From Straminergon stramineum (Eukaryota > Streptophyta > Bryopsida > Hypnales > Calliergonaceae): DNA of 64,000 nucleotides. Shown here one piece after another: positions 57,249 through 64,000 of the stretch. Position numbers and translations under genes: made by a program. The stretch is taken from positions 37,374,547 through 37,438,546 of the forward strand of contig OY987263.1 of NCBI GenBank assembly GCA_963920665.1, given 5' to 3'. Position 1 is the stretch's first letter. Each line of letters begins with the position of its first letter. The notes under the pieces were generated by a model that saw nothing but the letters and a program-made list of their open reading frames with translations, ran no database searches and was not told the DNA's origin.

Positions 57249-60200
57249 ATGGTGCCTCCGTGTGATCCATTCCGACTTCGAGGGCTTGCAATTGCAATAG
57301 ATTCTTCTCATGTGTCCGAAACTCAAGATGGATTTTATCCGGCAGGCCTGTTTGCCGGGTTGAGATCGGTGCTTGGGTCGAAGGAGGGACGCAGTGCAAT
57401 GGCCGATGCCCCTCTACGAAAAGTGGATGTGAAAGAAAAGGCCATTTCGGCAGCAGGAGCTGCAGTCATTTCTGCTTTTATCGTCAACCCTCTTGACGTT
57501 GCCAAGGTGGGTTCAGAACCAGCTGTGAAATCTCGTTTGAGTGAACATATGGGAGTTGTTTCACCTAAACCCTAACCCTAAAAAAGGGCCTCCTTTTTAA
57601 GTGTCTCCACCTTTCTCTTTCATTCCCGAAGTGTTTCTGTTTGGAAGCTTGTCCAAGGGACGTGTGACTCACCTACACTTTTAGATTCTCAGGGGTTGTC
57701 GTGCTAGATATTTGACATTTTGGTTTGGTTGCCCCCTAGCTACGGTTGCTCTTTCCCATTGCTGTGTATTTCGACAACGATTTGAGGTGCCGTTCGCGGC
57801 AGTAGAGTGCAGCTACCGGTGGTCCTTGGTGTTTGTCTATTTAATCTCGAAAGTCTTCTATCTCTGCAGACTAGGCTCCAGGCGCAAGGAGCTGGAGTGT
57901 CTTATCGGCAGGCATGCGAAATGGAAGGTTCAAAATCGTTTAAGGTAGTGGAAATGGTAGATAGGTAATAGCACGTTCGTCGTTTTCTTTTGGGTATTCA
58001 TCTGGTAGCTACATACTCTGAGGTCTACATGCTTGCTTAGTTCATCGAAAACTTCAGTACAGCAAGGCCTACACCGGTTGCAGCCTTTTGAAAACCTCTT
58101 TCGATCGGATGCTAGTTTATCAATATTTTGGATTATGGCTTTAGAAAAATAGTGTTTTGGATCCCGCAATGAGATAATCTGCTTTGGGAAATTGACAGGT
58201 GACTGTTGATGGAAGGTGTCCACCAACCTGTCCTCGAACTTCTGTTGCCGGAGAATCTTTGGATTGTCCCCCTCCTCGACAGCAGTACAAGAACACTTTG
58301 GATGTTATGCGAAGAGTTGCGCATGAGGTGGCGATCATTATCCTTGTTCTCAGTTTCTGTGAATTAGTATTTAATGAATGTCTTAATAGGCCCGAGCTCA
58401 TACATTTTTAGACCTCCACAGAATCTCTTATGTAATCAGACAATACTCTTTTTGAGATTGAGTTCCCAAGGCTTTGGTTTGCAATGTTCCTGCTACATTT
58501 ATAACATCTGATGTTTTGAATTGGTAATTGTATGCAGGAGGGCTTTCTTCGATTGTGGAGAGGACTAAATGCTTCCCTTGCAATTGCCGTTCCAACAGTA
58601 AGTTCTGTCACTGTTATATTGAATTTGTTTCGTTTTGTGCAACGGTCCTGTGTAGTTCGTTACGCGGTGAGGAAGCATTGGTCTTAAAATTGGAATAATT
58701 AATCATGTTCGCAGTTGTCTCATTAGTGAAAGCTTGAGCTTTCTTTGTATAAGGAATTCTTGTTCAATAAATGCCATTTTTGGAACTAAGAATGCATACG
58801 ACAATCCTTGTCTTCAGGTAGTGGACTTAAGCAGGTTGATGACTCGTGGAAATGATTGAATCAGGTTGGAATCTACCTGCCATGTTACGACCTACTCCGG
58901 GAAGCCCTATATCGATACTCTGATGAGAATTCCTTGGATTTGAAGCCATACGCACCTCTATTAGCTGGTTCTCTAGCGCGATCTCTAGCAGTTATTGTGT
59001 GTTCACCACTTGAGCTTGCCAAAACTCGTATGCAGGTAACAAATTCTAGCACGCTCTGTGAATCCATCAGTCAAGCCTTCAGCGAATCTGGTTTGTGTCT
59101 TAATAGCAAGCGCGTAGACATGGATGTGGCAGACATTGATTGTATGTACATTCATGCCTACGTTGTTTCTTTAAGAAGTGATTTGTGAATGACGGGCATT
59201 TTTTGATGCATTCTTTGAATCCAATATTCAGTTCAAGTTTTGGATCATTGCAGGCTCAAATTGATCCTAGGACCGGAAAATTGCCTGGAATAGCCGCTGT
59301 CTTACGTAGCGTAAATAATACTCATGGAGTAAATGGAGGCCGATGTAAGATTTCTTGTCCTCTGTAGGAATCCTTTCAGCAGATTAATTTATCATCATTT
59401 GAATAGGAATCTTTGTGTTACGTCTTCAAAGTCTCCCGTTTAAAAGATCATTTCCTTGAATGAGACAAGTTGCTGGTGGTAGTGCAAGGAATCAGGGTAA
59501 TGTGGACAGGCGTGGGAGCCCAGCTTGCCCGGGATGTTCCATTCTCTGCTATCTGCTGGAGTGTTCTAGAGCCTGTAAGTTCATGTTCACATTCCGACTA
59601 TCCTTGTTCTCTACGTGCAAGGCAGTCCTTTGGTTGCATTTTGTCTATTTCTTGCGGTTTATCTGTGGATTTTCAGTAGGGATACCTAGAAAATTATGAA
59701 TTGGTGTATGTTCTATGATCCTTAATATTAATAATTATTCAATCTTTTTCAGAGCAGCCTGTTTTGTAGATACATTTTAGACTACTGGCTTCATTTTTGT
59801 TCAAACTATGTAATCTGAGGCAGCTGCCAGGAAATTGTACAAAAGTTAATTTTTTGCTAACATAGTCCAAGTGCTAAGTAACGTAGTTTACGTACCATTT
59901 CCAACGTAGTCTTCATTTTCAACATTGTCAATGTAGTCTTTGCTCTAGGACAATATCCCCTTTGAAAGTTACATTGGAACTTATAACAGCAGTTAGCGAG
60001 GTACGGCACATTGCTAATTCAAGTAGAACGTTCATTGCTTAGAATACATGCAGCTCCCGTCTCTGCTGCTACTGCTGAATGTGTGTTCTCTATTCTTTGG
60101 GCTAATTATTAGTCGCGTGCAGACCCGAGGTGCACTCCTTGAAGCCGCAGGCTCTGAACCACACATCGGAAGGGTGTTAGGAGCCAATTTTGCAGCAGGT

Positions 60201-60817
60201 ATGCTTGCAGGCGGTATTGCAGCAGCTGCTACTTGTCCTCTTGATGTAGTCAAAACATGGCGCCAAATTGAGGTGTGTTTCGATTCGGTGCCTGTTCTAG
60301 CTTTTATTTCAAGAAAGTTCTGTTTCGTGGCAGATTTGCGATACAGAAGATCATTCAATTGTTGGTGCTAAGATTTAGGACATGGTGACAATTCGTATTG
60401 TTCGTATGTATCTTCGTCACAACTCTCTGAAGTTAATTAATGGGTTTGTGGTTGAATTGCACAGAGAGATCCTGCGAAGGCTATGTCGATGTCTCTTCGA
60501 CAGACTTTTACCGAAATCTGGCAGTGAGTAGCTCGTTTTCATGAATGGAGAAGGGGTGGCTCTTGTGTTGTAAAAGCCTCATTGTTCTGCATAGATGCAC
60601 TTCAATTTGAATCACCGAGTTTTTCTATTCTTGTTGCTTGAACATAAAATAGTTAAGCGTGTAATAGAGGTAACCCTAATGTGTGTTTTGTTGCAGAAGA
60701 GGAGGAATGCGTGGGTTATTCACAGGAGTTGGGCCTCGCATTGGTCGTGCTGCGCCTTCAACAGGAATTGTGGTCTCATTCTATGAGGTTGTCAAATATG
60801 TTCTTCACAGGACTTGA
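57249..60817 (+). CDS. MTM1: Mitochondrial carrier of the MTM1 type (ten exons, 401 residues)
   Basis: Exons: 57249-57506, 57870-57944, 58199-58327, 58538-58597, 58865-59035, 59254-59344, 59483-59574, 60123-60272, 60465-60523 and 60697-60817. All junctions are GT-AG with matching phases; the 59344/59483 acceptor is the least certain. The product has three carrier repeats with signatures NPLDVAKTRLQAQ (exons 1-2), SPLELAKTRMQAQ (5-6) and CPLDVVKTWRQIE (8). Diagnostic MTM1-group words are CPPTCPR, LWRGLNASLAIAVPTVGIYL, GAQLARDVPFSAICWSVLEP and the end GIVVSFYEVVKYVLHR. Length is close to Arabidopsis MTM1. Family members act in the mitochondrial inner membrane. Yeast and plant MTM1 are needed for manganese superoxide dismutase activation, now often linked to pyridoxal phosphate or iron-manganese balance. 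The start is the first in-frame ATG after a stop at 57180; an upstream coding exon cannot be excluded. The Trp in the third signature (60258-60260) is unusual. Confidence 0.95.
57567..57575 (+). promoter_or_regulatory. telo-box (AAACCCTAA) in the first intron of the MTM1-type gene
   Basis: AAACCCTAACCCTAA begins at 57567, 60 bases into intron 1. AAACCCTAA is both a plant telomere-repeat unit and a known plant cis-element bound by telobox Myb factors, often near the 5' ends of growth-related genes. Two units could arise by chance, so function is an inference. Confidence 0.4.
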
Positions 60818-61140
60818 TGAGAGGAGGCCAACTCCAGACCTTAGGGCCTCTTTCTTTTATCACGATTGCTGACGGATCTGCTAAACTGTCACCTAATCTG
60901 CGGGTTAGAGAAAACAAACCCTCTCCACTATCAAATTTATAGACCCTGCATTGGGTTGCAATTTTTTGGTTACTGTCATTTCCAAACATAGAATGAGCCA
61001 CTGTTGCACTGTACGTAGCGTTTCTGTACAGACCAACACATTGGTTTCAAGTCACTGGTTTCAATGTAACAGCCAATTACTGATTGTCATTTTACTTCAC
61101 ATTTTTAGAAAATTGGAGATTGAAATCTCTCCGCTGGAGT
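60818..61140 (+). other. Probable 3' UTR of the MTM1-type gene
   Basis: Gene-island base composition continues for about 300 bases or more after the TGA. I could not pick one poly(A) signal with confidence. Confidence 0.4.
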
Positions 61141-63268
61141 AGTTTCTCAGAGCTCCTCGAGCTTTTCAACCCATAGCTTAGCCTATCCATGGGCGTTTTA
61201 GATCTGCCTTGCAACTCTTTTACCTCAAGAGAGTGTAATATGAAGGGTGGCTCCATTGCTTCTGTTAACACGTATCAGAAAACGAATGTTTTCTTCACTG
61301 TATCCGAGTAAATCAATTCTTAGACTTGACGTGCTAGACAGGAGAGGCCAAACTGCAAAGAGAGTTTTCCTTACATATTATAACTTATAAAGTGATCAAT
61401 GATGAAGCGTCAGAAACGTTACGTATGGAATGACAATCAAAGGTCTCGAAGCTTATAATTCTCAATTTCAACTACCGACAAGTACAGTTATAACGGTCTG
61501 CAGTCAGCAGACTCCAAGCGACCACTTAAGTGATTCCGTGCATTTTGAGTGTGGTGATTGAAAGGCAATGTAAATGTTCTGTAAATTGTCTGCCATGTAG
61601 AAAGTTAGAAATCATGGGGATTGCACATCATGTTGATTGCTAATTTTATGCCATGATCATTTGAGTAGCAACATGTGATGAGAATATCCCTCATCATCAA
61701 CGAACAAAACCTATCTACCAAGAAATGATGCCCATCAATGTTGGGGGAGAATCATTGGTTAGTTCATTGTTAGTTTGTGTCTTCGGGAAAATAATCATTT
61801 GGATTCTAAAAATGGAAGATCCACAAATGGACATAAAAAGAAGTAGGACTATTAACAAACCAATGTGGAAAAATGAAATGTGGATATGTAGCCTTTGTTT
61901 CTATAAAATTGTCAAATTTTAGTAGTGCCATGTCAAATTGTTCTTCACTCAAGTCTATGATTTGGAGTTTCTCCACATTTGAATTATATTTTCCACAATT
62001 TGTTCAATGAAAAACCCATAAATCTTGAATCTTGAATCCTTAGCAGTAAGTATTTTTTATCATTTTTGAGGGTCATTTTTTCTTCTATGAGATCAATTTT
62101 TTCATAATTCTTTTAGACATTACCTATAATTCTTACCCAAATTAACCCAAGAGTTTAAATTTCTCTCCAATTGAACAATTGCTTGAATTTTTACATTGAT
62201 CCAAATCAATGTTCATAGGAAAACTATTAATACCTTTTAGTTTGTTTTTCTGTTTTTGAATGGAAAAAGGAAAAAAAAAACATTACATTGTTTTAGATTA
62301 CAATCATAGATATATACATTTTAAAAATTTAAGAAGGATTACCATCATAATTGAAGAAAAGCTTATGGATTTAAAGCCATGACCAAAGCCTTATTAACTC
62401 AACTCCATATCATATTTGAAACACTCATATTTGACTTGATATTGGTCATTTTACATGATTTAAAGTGATAATAGAATTAAAGAAAAAAATCATCATAGAT
62501 TTTAGTAGAATGCGAAGGCATTTGAAATTAACATCCTTACAAAAAAAAACTAAATTTTTAGACTCCATCGAAACTTTGAGGTCACTTAAACCTTTCAAGG
62601 GTGAAAAATTTGACCTATGAATGTTTGAAATGTCCACTTGTGTTGCAACATAATGCAACACAATTTTGGGGGTATTTTAACAAAGAAATTGTAAAAAAAT
62701 TGATAGTTACAAAAGTTGGTCTTCAAGCTAAGCCAGATCCAATGAAACTCAAAACTTACAACATAGATTATTATTGCATCTCTTTCATGTCCTAGAAGCC
62801 ACAATATAAACAAGTATTCTATAAGCATACGTGGTAGTGTATTTTAGCAAGACTAAGTTCAGATGATAAAATGACATCCAAATTAACAATGCCAATTATT
62901 GAATTATGAATCCAATACTATATATTTTTCCAACTTTAAATACATAATTTTCATTTTAGGATTTAAATACAATCTTGTATAATTCTAATTGTATACATGC
63001 CTAGTGCCAGTCATATTTGATCATGATTAGATTTAGAAATTAAAATGTTAAATTGATATCCAAATCAAAAAACATTTATGTATAGTGTATTAGCAAGGTA
63101 GTATAGAGTCTCCCTTCTAAAAAAGGTATATAGTCCACATGTAATCTTTGCTATTCAAGTGAATTTCAAGTGGAACTAAAGATGAACATACTCTTAATTC
63201 ACACCAACCTCAAAAGTAATCCAAAGATCTTTATTTTCTTATCCAAATGAAAGATGCTAATTGTTAGA
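61141..63268. other. Spacer becoming AT-rich, nothing recognised
   Basis: No supportable gene. Small frames such as 61725-61922 and 62446-62661 are AT-rich and motif-free. Confidence 0.45.
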
Positions 63269-64000
63269 TTAACCCCTAAAGGACCAAGGTGCCTTTTTTG
63301 GCAACATAGAAATTTTGGGCAGGTACGTGTGACTACAGATTTCCATGTTTTTGGCCCAAATTTTAATAGAAGGTGTGGACGAGGAATATCTTTCATATGC
63401 ACTAAATTTCAGGACATTTGGAAATATGAGTCAAAAGTTATGGCCTAATATGTTGTTTGTTTCTCAACTCGGGCAGTCTGGGCAGATCTGAATATATCAA
63501 TCTAAAAAACCAATTTCAAATTTTTATTTTTGAAAAAAGTGATTTTTACATAGAAAGATTTGAATCATTCCATTTTGATCAATGAGTCAAAAGTTATGAG
63601 ATGTTTTAGTTTACGAGCACTTATGGATTTTCTACTCTAAAATAAACTTTGAAGTCCTTTATTTAACTCAATTTTTAATATTTTTGGAAAAAATAAAATC
63701 ATAGGGTATATATTGTTTATTACAACATTTCCACCATTGGGATTGGCATTTTCTAATTCCAATAATAAACTATTAACAATTTAGTATTTTGAATCATTCT
63801 CTACATCTTTGTACTTACTATTTTTTTCCTATATGTTGCACAATTCCAAATGATCTGAAAATTTTCAAGAATATAGACAACTTGACTTCAAGAATGAATC
63901 TAAAGAAGCACCACCATTTTGGACATTTTTTCATACAAATAGGATTTTGTGAAGTGAAGCTGCCCGGTTTTTCGCAGGGTCCAAAAAAGGATTTTTGTCA
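63269..64000 (+). mobile_element. Family A element running off the window end
   Basis: TTAA at 63269-63272, then CCCCTAAAGGACCAAGGTG. It follows the 15.4-kb copy closely (TTTTTGGCAACATAGAAATT, 'gggcag', 'tttgaatcattccattttgat', 'tttaactcaatttttaatatttttgg', 'acaatttagtattttgaatcattc') to the last base, so its right terminus lies outside. Confidence 0.75.

Noticed and set aside
57567..57581. Interstitial telomere
   Set aside because: Only about two TTTAGGG-type units are present, far too few for an interstitial telomere; kept only as a possible telo-box.

Overview
The window is nuclear DNA from a streptophyte, a land plant or a close green-algal relative. The reasons are GT-AG introns, a plant-type cytochrome c6A with a plastid/lumen presequence, a GT34 cell-wall glycosyltransferase, an MTM1-type mitochondrial carrier, and plant-type transposon ends (CACTA, Stowaway-like, Ty3/gypsy-like LTR). 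A decayed gag with a CMWC zinc knuckle recalls elements I associate with bryophyte-grade genomes, but I cannot name a species. The genome looks strongly two-phased: small, relatively GC-rich gene islands (about 1-3.9 kb, 8.2-10.4 kb and 56.4-61.1 kb) lie in very AT-rich, repeat-filled DNA.

Genes. (1) 1-1324 (+): the 3' end of a gene for an acidic/basic protein with a C-terminal Tudor-like domain. (2) 1554-3640 (-), convergent with it: a six-exon cytochrome c6A gene whose plastid-targeting first exon has been tandemly duplicated. (3) 8836-10137 (-): an intronless GT34 type II membrane glycosyltransferase of the xyloglucan xylosyltransferase/galactomannan galactosyltransferase group. (4) 57249-60817 (+): a ten-exon, 401-residue mitochondrial carrier of the MTM1 group. 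The four genes work in separate places (probably nucleus, thylakoid lumen, Golgi, mitochondrial inner membrane), and nothing suggests a cluster. A fairly GC-rich stretch at 10.4-13.5 kb gave no gene model I can defend.

Between the genes nearly all interpretable sequence is mobile-element debris. The dominant signal is a group of transposase-less elements that start CCCCTAAAGG, end CCTTTAGGGG and are bounded by TTAA (about 4.6-6.4, 13.7, 15.2-17.4, 19.5-20.3, 21.0-21.6, 23.7-25.1, 36.9, 42.0-42.6 and 63.3-64.0 kb). One copy is inserted inside another at a TTAA site, and related copies preserve the unoccupied site. This is what a piggyBac-like family would leave, which would be unusual in a plant. 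Other elements are a 1.03-kb Stowaway-like element containing a 194-bp CACTA-type foldback, a 188-bp TA-flanked MITE, a 2.4-kb CACTA-like element, three copies of a long-armed foldback, a dispersed 270-290-bp family with GGTA...CCCC ends, two copies of an element with internal 90-bp-type repeats, a decayed gag split by about 4 kb of other DNA, a decayed transposon-associated Myb/SANT gene, and a 1292-bp solo LTR with a 5-bp target duplication inside a repeat whose second copy in the window shows the empty site.

No tRNA, rRNA, CRISPR array or intact transposase/reverse transcriptase was recognised. Splice sites were placed by eye from consensus, reading phase and family resemblance.
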